The position numbers and the translations under genes are program-made. Shown here in pieces: positions 53,899-64,000 of a stretch of DNA of 64,000 nucleotides. The notes under the pieces are model-generated. The model searched no databases, was not told where the DNA came from, and saw nothing but the letters and a program-made list of their open reading frames with translations. Origin of the DNA: Neolewinella aquimaris (GTDB lineage: Bacteria > Bacteroidota > Bacteroidia > Chitinophagales > Saprospiraceae); NCBI RefSeq assembly GCF_014197245.1, contig NZ_JACIFF010000008.1, forward strand, positions 1-64,000. The letters run 5' to 3'. Numbering within the stretch: the stretch's first letter is position 1; the number at the start of each line of letters is the position of its first letter.

Positions 53899-54300
53899 TT
53901 ATCCCCTACCGAAACCAAACTGCGATCGGGCACCCCGGTTCTTGTACTTCGGACCGTAAGCGCGGGGAACTTTCTTTTGTGGGACCAATCGGTCGGAAGT
54001 TCGTACCCGTAACCTGCTGCCGAACGCCCGCTCCGTGAGCTGGGTGTAGGTGGTCGGCAGCTGCTTTACCCGGGCGGCGCGGTTGAGGGTCCGCAATCGG
54101 CCACCGGCCAGGGGATTCTTGCGGTGGGGACCCCGGGAGGTTAACTTGCGAATCCGTTTCACCTCCGCGACCAACTCGGTGTGGCTGTCGTGCGGACCGA
54201 GCGTATCGACGATCTCCTCGGCAATCTGGGCGGCACCCAAATTGGGCAATACCACAATCAGGGATAGAACAAACAGGAAGGAAAGTGGATTTTGTCGCAT
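53899..54300 (-). CDS. small secreted basic protein of unknown function
   Basis: The 133-residue protein has a clear signal peptide (LFVLSLIVVLPNLGAA). The mature part is rich in Arg and Lys and has no recognisable motif; the end is GARSQFGFGRG. It runs convergent to dnaX with 6 bp between the stops. Coding is supported by the signal peptide and clean frame only. Confidence 0.55.
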   Translation of the reverse strand: MRQNPLSFLFVLSLIVVLPNLGAAQIAEEIVDTLGPHDSHTELVAEVKRIRKLTSRGPHRKNPLAGGRLRTLNRAARVKQLPTTYTQLTERAFGSRLRVRTSDRLVPQKKVPRAYGPKYKNRGARSQFGFGRG

Positions 54301-54385
54301 CGCAGCGCTAATTGAGTGGTGACGACGGGCAAATATAAGGATTTTATTCCTACCCGCCGGTAGGTTCGGCCCGTGGGAAATGCGC

Positions 54386-54393
54386 TAGCTTTG
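54386..54393 (+). promoter_or_regulatory. TAGCTTTG -7 promoter box of the glutamine synthetase family gene
   Basis: Exact TAnnTTTG match four bases (TTGC) before the ATG at 54398, so the transcript is predicted to be leaderless. Confidence 0.6.
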
Positions 54394-54397
54394 TTGC

Positions 54398-55732
54398 ATG
54401 CAAGCAACCAGCGAATGGCTCCGGAATCACCCTTCCTCCCGCGTGAAGGTGGCGGTAACGGACATTGACGGCATCCTGCGGGCCAAGTACATCTCCCGCG
54501 ATAAACTGCTGAACGCGCTCGATCACGGCTTCGGCTTCTGCAACGTCGTATTTGGCTGGGACAGCCAGGACGTGGTCTACGCCAATCACGTTGCCGATGC
54601 CGGATTCGCCGACGCTGCGGCCCACATCGTCGAGTCTTCCCGCCGCGCCATTCCCTGGGAGAGCGACCTGCCCTTCTTTCTCGCCGACTTTCGCCACGAT
54701 GGGGGGCCTGCCGGCACCGCCTGTCCGCGATCGTTGCTGCAGCGCGTAATAGAACGGGCGGCCTCCCTCGGCTTTACCGCCCGCTTCGGACCGGAGTACG
54801 AGTGGTTCATGTACCGGGAAACTCCGGTGACCGCCGACCGCAAATCGCACCAGCATCTACGCCCCCTTTCCCCCGGCATGTTCGGGTACTCCGGTCTGCG
54901 TACCGCCCAGCACACCGGACTGATGAGCGACCTGTTCGACCGGCTCGCCGAGTTCGGCATCGACCTGGAGGGCCTGCACACCGAGACCGGCCCCGGCGTG
55001 CTCGAAGCCGCGATCGTACACCAGGAGGCAATGGAGGCCGCCGACCGGGCCGTCCTCTTCAAGCAGGGGGTAAAGGAGATCGCCTACCGCCACGGCCTCA
55101 TCGCCAGTTTCATGGCCAAGCCCTCCGCTGCACTGCCGGGTTGCGGGGGCCATTTGCATCAATCACTGTGGCGGGATGGAGAGAATGTTTTCAACGACTC
55201 CACCGGTCGCCACGGCATGAGCAAGGTGATGGAACAGTACACCGCCGGACAACTCGAATTCTTGCCCTCCCTCATGCCTTTTTTCGCGCCCAACATCAAC
55301 AGTTACAAGCGATATGTACCGGGCTCCTGGGCGGCTACCCGGGCTAACTGGGGCGTCGACAACCGCACCACCGCCCTGCGCGTCATCCCCGGCGGACCTA
55401 CCTCCACCCGGTTGGAAACCCGCGTACCCGGGGCAGACGCCAATCCTTATCTGGCCATCGCCGCCGCCCTGGCCGCCGGGCTCTACGGCATCGAGCACGA
55501 ACTCCCGCTCGACCTGCCCGCCGTAGAGGGCAGTGCCTACGAACAATCGGTCGGTACTCCCCTACCCAACCATCTGGGCGGGGCCGCGGGTGCCATGAAG
55601 GGGGGAAAAGCAGCAGACTTGTTCGGCGAGGACTTCACCACCCACTTCGTACGTACTCGGGAGTGGGAGTGGCAGCAGTACCTGGGTGCCGTGACGGACT
55701 GGGAAACCCGCCGCTACTTCGAGCTGGCCTAG
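54398..55732 (+). CDS. glutamine synthetase family protein (gamma-glutamyl amine ligase type)
   Basis: The 444-residue protein has VAVTDIDGILRAKYIS at the N-terminus, the FGPEYEWFMY metal-binding site, and HTETGPGVLEAAI and PGCGGHLHQSLW as the active-site loops; RLETRVPGADANPYLAIAA closes the site. The N-terminal pattern is closer to PuuA-like ligases (gamma-glutamylputrescine synthetases) than to the ammonia-assimilating enzyme. The true amine is unknown. Two genes of kinase-like and HAD type follow on the same strand. Confidence 0.86.
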   Translation: MQATSEWLRNHPSSRVKVAVTDIDGILRAKYISRDKLLNALDHGFGFCNVVFGWDSQDVVYANHVADAGFADAAAHIVESSRRAIPWESDLPFFLADFRHDGGPAGTACPRSLLQRVIERAASLGFTARFGPEYEWFMYRETPVTADRKSHQHLRPLSPGMFGYSGLRTAQHTGLMSDLFDRLAEFGIDLEGLHTETGPGVLEAAIVHQEAMEAADRAVLFKQGVKEIAYRHGLIASFMAKPSAALPGCGGHLHQSLWRDGENVFNDSTGRHGMSKVMEQYTAGQLEFLPSLMPFFAPNINSYKRYVPGSWAATRANWGVDNRTTALRVIPGGPTSTRLETRVPGADANPYLAIAAALAAGLYGIEHELPLDLPAVEGSAYEQSVGTPLPNHLGGAAGAMKGGKAADLFGEDFTTHFVRTREWEWQQYLGAVTDWETRRYFELA

Positions 55733-55820
55733 GGGCCGCGCTACCCGGTTTCCGCCGGTGGTTGTTACTTTCGTGGCCGGCCGAAGCCATCAGCGTCCGC
55801 GGGGCCATAAAATAAGTTGC

Positions 55821-56843
55821 TTGAAGAACTACCAAAATATCCTTCGCTACGCCTGGCGGGCTTACGACCACACGCGGAGCATTCGGTCGATCGAGGACAT
55901 CAGTGCCCAGGTGTCGACCAATCACGTCTTCAAACTGATCATGGAGGACGGCAATGTCCTCATTGCCAAGGTGACCTACTTCGGCTCCTTCGAGGGATTT
56001 GCCGAGGATCACACCATCATCAATGTACTGGCCAATAACCTGCCGGTACGCTACGCCAACTTCCTGAGCCGGGGACTCATGAAGGGCACCCAGTTGTTTT
56101 TCCACCGGCACATCGACGACGAGCAGGACGCGTGGATCATCTTCTACCGGCCCATCCAGATTCAGGAAAATCCCCCCAGGCGCCTCACCGTAGGCCAGGT
56201 GAAACAACTGGGCCGGGAGATGGCGTACTTCCACCGCGACTGCACCCTGGTGACCAATACCCTGCCGCGCAGCGATCGCGACATGACCACCGACGTCAAC
56301 GCTCTGGTGACTTCCGCCCGCACCGACTACCCCGAACACTTCGATCTGATCGAAGAGCACTGCAAGCGGTTCCTGGAAAATACCTTCCGCATCAACGTGT
56401 ACGGATTTCAGAAGATCCCCGTCTTCGTCGACTGGAACATCGGCAACTTCAGCGTCGATCAGAACGGCCGCCTCACCAGCCGGTGGGACTACGACTGGTT
56501 CCGCGTCTCGACCCGGGTAGTGGACTTTTACTTCCTGAGTCGCGTGGTCAGTGAGATCGGCGACAAGACCGTCTTCACCTACGAAGTCGACCGGCTGATG
56601 GAAGAACGTTTCCTGATCTTCCTGCGCGCTTACCACGACGTGTTTCCCCTTACCCGGCCGGAAGTACTATTCATCAAGGAGGCCTACCGCTTTTTCCTGC
56701 TGAACTACGTGCTCCGGTTGGGCCGCTTCTTCTTCCGTCCCGAGTTTGCCGAAAAACTTTCCCGCGAAGTGCTCACCGAGCACCTGCCCACGCTGGACGA
56801 AAAGTTCAGCCCCGAACCCATCCTTGCCGCTCTCGACCTTTAA
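55821..56843 (+). CDS. kinase-fold protein (aminoglycoside phosphotransferase-like)
   Basis: The protein has about 340 residues. KLIMEDGNVLIAKVTYFG fits the nucleotide-binding beta sheet, REMAYFHRDC a helix in the linker region, and VFVDWNIGNFSVDQNG plus WDYDWFRV carry the Asn and Asp residues expected at the catalytic and metal sites of APH-type kinases (D-W-x-x-x-N and D-x-D). A small-molecule kinase is likely; the acceptor is unknown. No ATG exists in the frame near the start. I use the TTG at 55821; GTGs at 55758 and 55773 are alternatives. The HAD hydrolase gene follows 8 bp later. Confidence 0.66.
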   Translation: MKNYQNILRYAWRAYDHTRSIRSIEDISAQVSTNHVFKLIMEDGNVLIAKVTYFGSFEGFAEDHTIINVLANNLPVRYANFLSRGLMKGTQLFFHRHIDDEQDAWIIFYRPIQIQENPPRRLTVGQVKQLGREMAYFHRDCTLVTNTLPRSDRDMTTDVNALVTSARTDYPEHFDLIEEHCKRFLENTFRINVYGFQKIPVFVDWNIGNFSVDQNGRLTSRWDYDWFRVSTRVVDFYFLSRVVSEIGDKTVFTYEVDRLMEERFLIFLRAYHDVFPLTRPEVLFIKEAYRFFLLNYVLRLGRFFFRPEFAEKLSREVLTEHLPTLDEKFSPEPILAALDL

Positions 56844-56851
56844 GCAACCCC

Positions 56852-57700
56852 ATGAACATCAGTGCCTTTAAGGACGTCGCGTCCCAATTTCCCGTCATTT
56901 TCTTCGACAGCTACGGCGTGCTGCGCAACCACCGTGGTCCCATTCCCGGTGCCCTGGAGACGGTCAGCGTCCTGCGGGCGTCCGGAAAACACATCCGCAT
57001 CCTGACCAACAACGCCGCCCGCAGCCCGGAAGCCGCCGCCGCGCGGCTGGCCGACTATGGCCTCAGGGGCATCTCCTCGGCCGAAGTCATCACCAGCGGT
57101 GCGACCACCCGCCACTTTCTGGAGCAAAAGGTCAAGGGGGGGAAGGTTGCCTACCTCGGTACGCCGGCCTCGGCCGAATACATCATCGGCGCCGGGCTCG
57201 ATGCCATCCCGATTTCGGACGTCGACTTCGAGCGGCTCGACGAGATCAAGGCGGTAGCTTTTCTCGACGACGAGGGCTACGACAAAAACGTTGACATTAA
57301 CCTACTCATCAACATCCTGCGCCGCTGCCAGGTACCGGTCGTCGTAGCCAATACCGACCTGCTCTACCCCACTACGGCCAACGACGTAGCCCTCGCTACC
57401 GGCAGCATCGCCCGCCTGGCGGAGTACGTACTGGGCCGAAAGTTCGTTAAGTTCGGCAAGCCCGCCAGCCAGATGTTTCAGATGGCCCTCGACAGCGTAG
57501 CCGTGGAGATGCCCTCGGTATGTCCGGCAGACATCCTCATGGTAGGCGATACCCTCCACACCGACATCCTGGGCGGCAACACTTACGGCGTGGCAACCGC
57601 GCTGGTCCTGAGCGGAAATACGCGCCCCGAAAGCGCCGCGACGGAAATTGCCGCCTCGGGCATCATTCCGGACTACGTTTGTCACTCCATTGGGAAGTAA
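56852..57700 (+). CDS. HAD-IIA family hydrolase
   Basis: The 282-residue protein has motif 1 FFDSYGVLRN (nucleophile Asp19), motif 2 RILTNNAARS, motif 3 KFGKPASQMF and motif 4 LMVGDTLHTDILGG. The second Asp of the DxD motif is replaced by Tyr21; a bulky residue at this place also occurs in one known HAD-IIA subfamily (DVWGVLHDG type), so the protein may still work as a phosphatase by a modified mechanism. It is probably co-transcribed with the preceding kinase-like gene. Confidence 0.85.
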   Translation: MNISAFKDVASQFPVIFFDSYGVLRNHRGPIPGALETVSVLRASGKHIRILTNNAARSPEAAAARLADYGLRGISSAEVITSGATTRHFLEQKVKGGKVAYLGTPASAEYIIGAGLDAIPISDVDFERLDEIKAVAFLDDEGYDKNVDINLLINILRRCQVPVVVANTDLLYPTTANDVALATGSIARLAEYVLGRKFVKFGKPASQMFQMALDSVAVEMPSVCPADILMVGDTLHTDILGGNTYGVATALVLSGNTRPESAATEIAASGIIPDYVCHSIGK

Positions 57701-57725
57701 CTTACACCGACAACCGAAGCCGACC

Positions 57726-57982
57726 ATGTCAGACCACACCGAGAACGACCTCATCTTCATCCGCCTGCTGCGTAGCCAGCTGGGCCAGGAATGGTCCGTC
57801 GCCAAACCCTACATCCTGGAGCAGCTGCCCCCCCACATCGACCCTAAAGAATTGGGCAAGTACGTAGACGAGAGCGACTCCCCCGGCATTCACATCAATG
57901 AATGGGGGGTCGAACCACGGTTCTACGCCCACCGTGATTCGCGCAGGCTACTGGAATTCTACCAGATACGTAGCCTGAAGTA

Positions 57983-57986
<4 letters not shown>
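57726..57986 (+). CDS. small conserved protein of unknown function
   Basis: The 86-residue protein starts [20 protein letters not shown] and ends [13 protein letters not shown]. It is acidic, soluble and compact, with no signal peptide. It lies 25 bp after the HAD gene and its stop overlaps that of the convergent mutase gene by 4 bp. I do not recognise the family. Confidence 0.62.
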
Positions 57987-60031
<2,045 letters not shown>

Positions 60032-60117
60032 ATGGTTTGGGTAGCGGCTAAAATACGTTAGGGGTTTTTGGCGAACACTACCCGGGGGCATGACCTTTTA
60101 CAGAAAAGCAATCCATA

Positions 60118-61041
60118 GTGGCTAAAGAAAACATTTTCGGTCGGACCTGGTCCTTTACGAAGGACTTGTTTACCAACTTTGGTAAGGACGACGCCTTCAC
60201 CCTCGGAGCGGCGCTGGCCTACTATACCGTCTTTAGTTTCGCCCCCCTGCTCGTGGTTGCCATCGCGGTCGCCAGCTACTTTATGGGCGAAGAGGCCGTG
60301 ACCGGCAGGTTATACGGCGAACTGGAGGGTTTACTCGGCCCGGATGCGGCCGCCACCATACAGGAGATCGTGGGCAACGCCTATTCTACCGGCGACAGCA
60401 TATGGGCCACCATCATTGGTATAGCGACGCTCATCTTCACGGCCTCCACCGTTTTTGCTACCCTCAAGATGAGCCTGAATCGCATCTGGGAGATCGAGGC
60501 ACGGCCCACCAACAACATCGTAGGTTTCCTGGTGACGCGGCTGCTGAGCTTCAGTTTCGTCGTCGGACTAGGCTTTCTACTGATGATCACCCTGGTCGTT
60601 AATGCCCTCATCATCGGATTCATGGACAAACTGGCGGGTATGGTACCCGCCCTCGGACCGGTAGTTTTAGCCGTTACCAGCTGGGTGCTGGCAACCGCAG
60701 TGACGGCCGTGATCTTCGCCCTGCTCTTCCGCTACCTCCCCGACGCCCGAGCCCGGTGGAAAGACATCTGGGCGGGGGCCATCTTCACCTCCCTCCTGTT
60801 CGGCCTGGGCCGCTTCCTCATCGGATTCTACATCGGAAACTCGGATTTCAGCAGCACCTACGGGGCGGCGGGGGCCCTCGTTACCCTGCTGGTATGGACC
60901 TACTACAATAGCCAAATTCTCTTCCTCGGCGCGGAATTTACCGCCACCTGGGCCAAGCGACGGGGCTTCCCGATACGCCCGAACAAACACGCCGTCCGGG
61001 TCATCAAGGAGGTAAGGAAAATTGACGGCATCAAGGTGTAG
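60118..61041 (+). CDS. YihY/BrkB family membrane protein
   Basis: The 307-residue protein starts at a GTG. LGAALAYYTVFSFAPLLVVAIA, FTASTVFATLKMSLNRIW and LLVWTYYNSQILFLGAEFTATW (all shown in pieces under 20 residues: AALAYYTVFSFAPLL, FATLKMSLNRIWEIEA, YYNSQILFLGAEFT) are the conserved segments of this six-helix family. It was once called ribonuclease BN by error. Transport function unknown. Its end overlaps gluQ by 11 bp in opposite orientation. Confidence 0.88.
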   Translation: MAKENIFGRTWSFTKDLFTNFGKDDAFTLGAALAYYTVFSFAPLLVVAIAVASYFMGEEAVTGRLYGELEGLLGPDAAATIQEIVGNAYSTGDSIWATIIGIATLIFTASTVFATLKMSLNRIWEIEARPTNNIVGFLVTRLLSFSFVVGLGFLLMITLVVNALIIGFMDKLAGMVPALGPVVLAVTSWVLATAVTAVIFALLFRYLPDARARWKDIWAGAIFTSLLFGLGRFLIGFYIGNSDFSSTYGAAGALVTLLVWTYYNSQILFLGAEFTATWAKRRGFPIRPNKHAVRVIKEVRKIDGIKV

Positions 61042-61792
61042 TAATCCACTCCCGCGCAATGGCGAAAATCTCCTCCCGACTCACCCCCCACTCCCGTACA
61101 CCGGTCGCTCCCTGTCGTTTCGAGAGCTTCTCTCCCTTGTTCAGCAGCAGCGGGTGGTGCAGGAAGCGTACCCGTTCGCGCAGTGGCGGGTAACCCAGCA
61201 AATCCGACAGCAGCGCCTGTGCCGCCGTACTGTCCCTCAGGTCCTCCCCCCGCGCGCAGGCCGTAATTCCGAAGTGGCGATCGTCCACCGTGCAGGCGAG
61301 TTGGTAGCTGGGCCGGCCGTTTTTCTTGCGGATTACGAAGTCGGGCATCCTTTCGTGCAGCTCCGTCTTACGGGTATCTATCCGCCAGGCTACTCCCTCC
61401 CGGTCCAGGGGGATGCGCGCATCCGGACAAGCAAAGGCGTGTCCCTCCTCCGCCAGTTGAGCACGCGAACAAGGACAGGCGAACACCTGGGCGGGTGCGC
61501 GGGTGCGCAGGCTTTCCAGGGCAGCGACGTAAAGTGGCATCCGCCGTTCCTGCGACCAGTTTCGCTCAAAGTCGACCGGATCCTTAGGCCCGATGGTCGG
61601 AGCTATCTTCAGCCACGCCAGCACATCGAACACATCCTGTAAATACTCCGGCCGAAAGCGGGCGCGGTCCAGGTCATCGATACGTAGCAGCAGGTCCAAT
61701 CCTTCCCGCTCCGCCAGCAGGGCGTTGGCCGCGAAATTGGCCGCGTTGCCGGCGTGCAGGTAACCGGAGGGGGTGGGGGCAATTCTTACCAT
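61031..61792 (-). CDS. gluQ: glutamyl-Q tRNA(Asp) synthetase-like enzyme
   Basis: The 253-residue protein is the catalytic core of glutamyl-tRNA synthetase without the anticodon-binding domain. RIAPTPSGYLHAGNAANF carries the HIGH-type motif, FACPCSRAQL and FACPDAR give the zinc site, and KGEKLSKRQGA is the KMSKS motif. The family charges glutamate onto queuosine in tRNA-Asp. The anticodon domain is absent, as expected for GluQ, and the frame is intact, so it is not a fragment of gltX. Confidence 0.86.
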   Translation of the reverse strand: MVRIAPTPSGYLHAGNAANFAANALLAEREGLDLLLRIDDLDRARFRPEYLQDVFDVLAWLKIAPTIGPKDPVDFERNWSQERRMPLYVAALESLRTRAPAQVFACPCSRAQLAEEGHAFACPDARIPLDREGVAWRIDTRKTELHERMPDFVIRKKNGRPSYQLACTVDDRHFGITACARGEDLRDSTAAQALLSDLLGYPPLRERVRFLHHPLLLNKGEKLSKRQGATGVREWGVSREEIFAIAREWITTP

Positions 61793-61805
61793 GGGTCAAA
61801 TCTAA

Positions 61806-62239
61806 GGTCGAATGGCCTTTGGCCCGAGGCATTTGGTTGCTGCGCAACAAGGGGAACCACGGATTTCGCGGATTTGCACAGATTGGTGCACGGATGAGGC
61901 TGAGGTCGCTGGGGCCGGTTAGGTCGAATGGCCTGTGGCCCGAGGCATTTGGTTGCTGCGCAACTAAGGGGAACCACGGATTACGCGGATTTGCACAGAT
62001 TGGTGCACGGATGAAACTGAGGTGGCTGGGGCCGTTTAGGTCGAGTGACTTAAATCTGCGTGAATCCGCGAAAAAATCTGCCAAAATCTGCGTTGAATAA
62101 AAGTCTCGGACCAGAGGCTACTCGACCTGAGGGCTTTCATCCATGAATGAATCCGTGCAAATCCGCGTAATCCGTGGTGAACCTCTCCGTTGCGCAGCAA
62201 CCCCTACCATCTCGGATCAGAGGCCGCTCGACCTGAGGG
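61806..62239. repeat. direct and inverted repeat complex
   Basis: Two direct copies of a unit of about 116 bp start at 61806 and 61922 (GGTCGAATGGCCTKTGGCCC), and a truncated third at 62039. Each unit holds GTTGCTGCGCAAC and ACCACGGATT-CGCGGATTTGCACAGATT. The reverse complement of the last motif appears near 62149-62180, and TCTCGGAYCAGAGGC occurs twice, at 62104 and 62211. The whole block can fold into a large hairpin. It lies between gluQ and the papain-fold gene. It has no coding frame that I trust. Confidence 0.85.
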
Positions 62240-62308
62240 TGCTCGACACGACCCATTTATACCGGAAGATTTACTTTCACCGTTAATCGTTGAGAAGTAC
62301 CGACTACT

Positions 62309-63118
62309 ATGCCAATGACACGCCCGATCACCTTGCTTTTTCTCCTTTTCCTTTGCACCCGCGTCCCCGCCCAACAAGCGTACGGAGCCGCCAAAAGCGC
62401 CGAAACCCTGCAGGGACTGAACGACCTGGCCACGATCGACCAGATGATGTACTACATCCCCGGCATCGGGAGTCCGTCGCGGGAAGAATTGCTGCGGCAG
62501 AGCATCAAAAATTACATGATGCCCATCCGCCAGGTGCCCCAGACGGGAATGGAATGGGCCTACGCCCTGGCCGACTGCCTGGAGTACTACGTCAACCTGA
62601 ACAGCAACTTTAAGGACAACCTGAGCCCCGACTACATCGTCATGAACCTCGCCAACGCCGGCCAGCGACCCAACCTGGTCGACGGCTTCGGGCTCCTCAT
62701 CAACTCCGGCACCGTCTCGGCCGCCATCGTGCCCTACAACAGCAGCACAATCCCCAATTCGGTGTACTCCGTGGCCCGCTTCGGCATTACCAACTTCGGC
62801 TACCTCTTCCGGCCGGAAACCCGGGGGCGCAACCGCGTGTTCGAAACCCGCAAGGCCCTCAGCCGCGGCAACCCCGTGCTGGTGGAACTGGCCACCGACG
62901 CCTCCTTCACGCGCCTGCAGGGAGGCACCTACGAACCCACCGGACCGACCAACGAAACCCACTTTCTCACCGTCATCGGCTACGACGGAGAAAAGGAAAC
63001 CTTCGAACTGCGTAGCTCCCTCGGGCGCAACTGGGGAAACGGCGGGTACGTAAGTATTTCCTACGACGATTTCGGCGATTTAGCCCGCACGGGATACGTA
63101 CTCATTCCTAAGGAGTAG
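62309..63118 (+). CDS. secreted papain-fold (C1-like) protein lacking catalytic Cys
   Basis: The 269-residue protein has a signal peptide (LLFLLFLCTRVPAQQ). The papain landmark Q-x-x-C-G-S-C-W is replaced by QTGMEWAYALADC: Gln78 and Trp83 are kept, but the catalytic Cys position is Glu82. THFLTVIGYD keeps the catalytic His (218), while NSWG has become SSLG (236-239), followed by NWGNGGYVSISYDDF, as in papain. So the fold is likely and proteolysis is not; a binding or regulatory role is more probable. A TACTTTCA box lies about 40 bases upstream. Confidence 0.72.
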   Translation: MPMTRPITLLFLLFLCTRVPAQQAYGAAKSAETLQGLNDLATIDQMMYYIPGIGSPSREELLRQSIKNYMMPIRQVPQTGMEWAYALADCLEYYVNLNSNFKDNLSPDYIVMNLANAGQRPNLVDGFGLLINSGTVSAAIVPYNSSTIPNSVYSVARFGITNFGYLFRPETRGRNRVFETRKALSRGNPVLVELATDASFTRLQGGTYEPTGPTNETHFLTVIGYDGEKETFELRSSLGRNWGNGGYVSISYDDFGDLARTGYVLIPKE

Positions 63119-63132
63119 GGTAACTTCACCGC

Positions 63133-64000
63133 ATGAAGTGGAGGTGGATGGCCCTCTGTCTGCTGTACGTTCAGGGGGCGGGGGCGCAGGTGCAGGGCAA
63201 ATCGCAAGAGCAACAGGCCCTAATGGTGGATACGAGCATTCTGCTGCACTCCGCTACCGTAGTGGGTCGCCGCAACGAAGCGGCCACCGACCTGCCGTAC
63301 CAGATCGAACTCATCGACGCCGCGGCCCAGCGGCGCGTCCAGAGCCTCACCACGGCCGACGTACTCGCCGACCTGTCGGGCGTTTACGTTCAGAAATCCC
63401 AGCTCGGTGGCGGCAGTCCCGTGGTCCGCGGCTTCGAAGCCAACCGGGTACTGCTGGTCGTCGACGGCGTGCGGATGAACAACGCCATCTACCGCAACGG
63501 CCACCTGCAGAATGCCATCACGGTAGACCCCAACGTCCTGGAACGTACCGAGGTCATTTACGGTGCCGGTGCCCTGGCTTACGGGAGCGATGCCATCGGC
63601 GGAGTGATTCATTTCCGGACCCGGGAGCCGGAATTTCGCCCCGACGGCGGCCTCACGGGTTACGCCACAGGCAATTTTGCTTCAGCGGCAAACGCCGTAA
63701 ACCTGTCGACCGGCCTGGAATACGGACGGGGCAAATGGGCCGGCCTCACCAGCGTTTCCCTCAACCGCTTTGGCGACCTGCGGGCCGGAGCCAACCGGCC
63801 GGACAATTATGGCGACTTCGGGCTGCGCCCTAACTACGTCGTGGGTGATGAGGTAGTGATAAACGAACACCCTGCGCTGCAGGTGGGCAGCGGCTACGAA
63901 CAGTACAACCTGCTTCAGAAACTACGTTTCCGCCCCTCCGACGGGCTCGAACTCAGCGCGAATTTCCAGTACTCCACTACGGGCAACGTGCCCCGCTACG
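63133..64000 (+). CDS. TonB-dependent receptor, N-terminal part (runs off the window)
   Basis: The open frame starts at the ATG at 63133 and has no stop before 64000. A signal peptide (MALCLLYVQGAGAQ) is followed by the plug domain: LTTADVLADLSGVYVQKS, GGGSPVVRGFEANRVLLVVD, then VLERTEVIYGAGALAYGSDA and IGGVIHF. The outer-membrane barrel begins after about 170. No N-terminal carboxypeptidase-like domain is present, so it is a compact receptor and not SusC. The substrate cannot be told. It lies 14 bp after the papain-fold gene. Confidence 0.88.
   Translation, partial: MKWRWMALCLLYVQGAGAQVQGKSQEQQALMVDTSILLHSATVVGRRNEAATDLPYQIELIDAAAQRRVQSLTTADVLADLSGVYVQKSQLGGGSPVVRGFEANRVLLVVDGVRMNNAIYRNGHLQNAITVDPNVLERTEVIYGAGALAYGSDAIGGVIHFRTREPEFRPDGGLTGYATGNFASAANAVNLSTGLEYGRGKWAGLTSVSLNRFGDLRAGANRPDNYGDFGLRPNYVVGDEVVINEHPALQVGSGYEQYNLLQKLRFRPSDGLELSANFQYSTTGNVPRY

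Noticed and set aside
63138-63833. 231-residue plus-strand frame
   Set aside because: Arg/Pro-rich shadow of the TonB-dependent receptor, whose frame starts at 63133.

Overview
The window looks like a chromosomal stretch of a GC-rich member of the Bacteroidota, most likely a Lewinella/Neolewinella-type member of the Saprospiria (inference). The signs are: secreted proteins with type IX secretion style C-termini, a gingipain/PorU-like C25 peptidase, futalosine-pathway menaquinone genes (mqnE, mqnA), a bacterial geranylgeranylglyceryl-phosphate-synthase family enzyme, a DUF4296 lipoprotein, a TonB-dependent receptor, and promoters with the Bacteroidota -7 box TAnnTTTG, several of which sit 4-5 nt from the start codon.

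1-13.7 kb is a defence island, all on the minus strand. Read in transcription order it encodes a DEDD-family 3'-5' exonuclease, a CorA-like membrane protein with three C-terminal membrane segments, Cmr1, Cas10/Cmr2 (GGDD intact, no HD domain seen), Cmr3, Cmr4, Cmr5, Cmr6 (with an extra C-terminal domain), a Cas6b-type endonuclease, then, 12 bp further on, a NACHT/STAND-type NTPase with pentapeptide repeats, and finally a decayed reverse transcriptase with a YADD motif. Genes overlap or are spaced by only a few bases, so they look like one operon. No cas1, cas2 or CRISPR array is seen. The layout suggests type III-B immunity that signals through a nucleotide messenger made by Cas10 to the CorA-like channel, with the DEDD enzyme as the probable messenger-removing partner and the NACHT NTPase as a possible second effector. 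The NACHT and CorA genes are visibly more AT-rich than the rest, which suggests a mobile origin.

13.8-30.4 kb is mostly housekeeping: type II NADH dehydrogenase, GGGP synthase family enzyme, tRNA-Leu(GAG), nitroreductase, isoaspartyl peptidase/asparaginase, an Mla-type ABC transporter pair (mlaF, mlaE), a beta-helix lipoprotein, glutamate 5-kinase, a GT39-type membrane glycosyltransferase, secreted proteins, a polysaccharide deacetylase, a 35-bp minisatellite and aspS.

30.4-44.2 kb is rich in secreted and surface proteins: two paralogous sorting-signal proteins with long non-coding leaders, a second GT39 enzyme, a 1655-residue C25 peptidase and a sulfatase. 44.2-61.8 kb holds mqnE-phosphatase-mqnA, a BlaR1/BlaI-type sensor pair with palindromic operators, a two-component system, a coupled sixA-DUF4296-dnaX operon (dnaX carries an A9 slippery run followed by a stop in the shifted frame), a glutamine synthetase family gene, a kinase-fold protein and a HAD hydrolase, methylmalonyl-CoA mutase, a YihY protein and gluQ. 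61.8-64 kb has a repeat-rich spacer, a papain-fold protein lacking its catalytic Cys, and the start of a TonB-dependent receptor that runs off the window.
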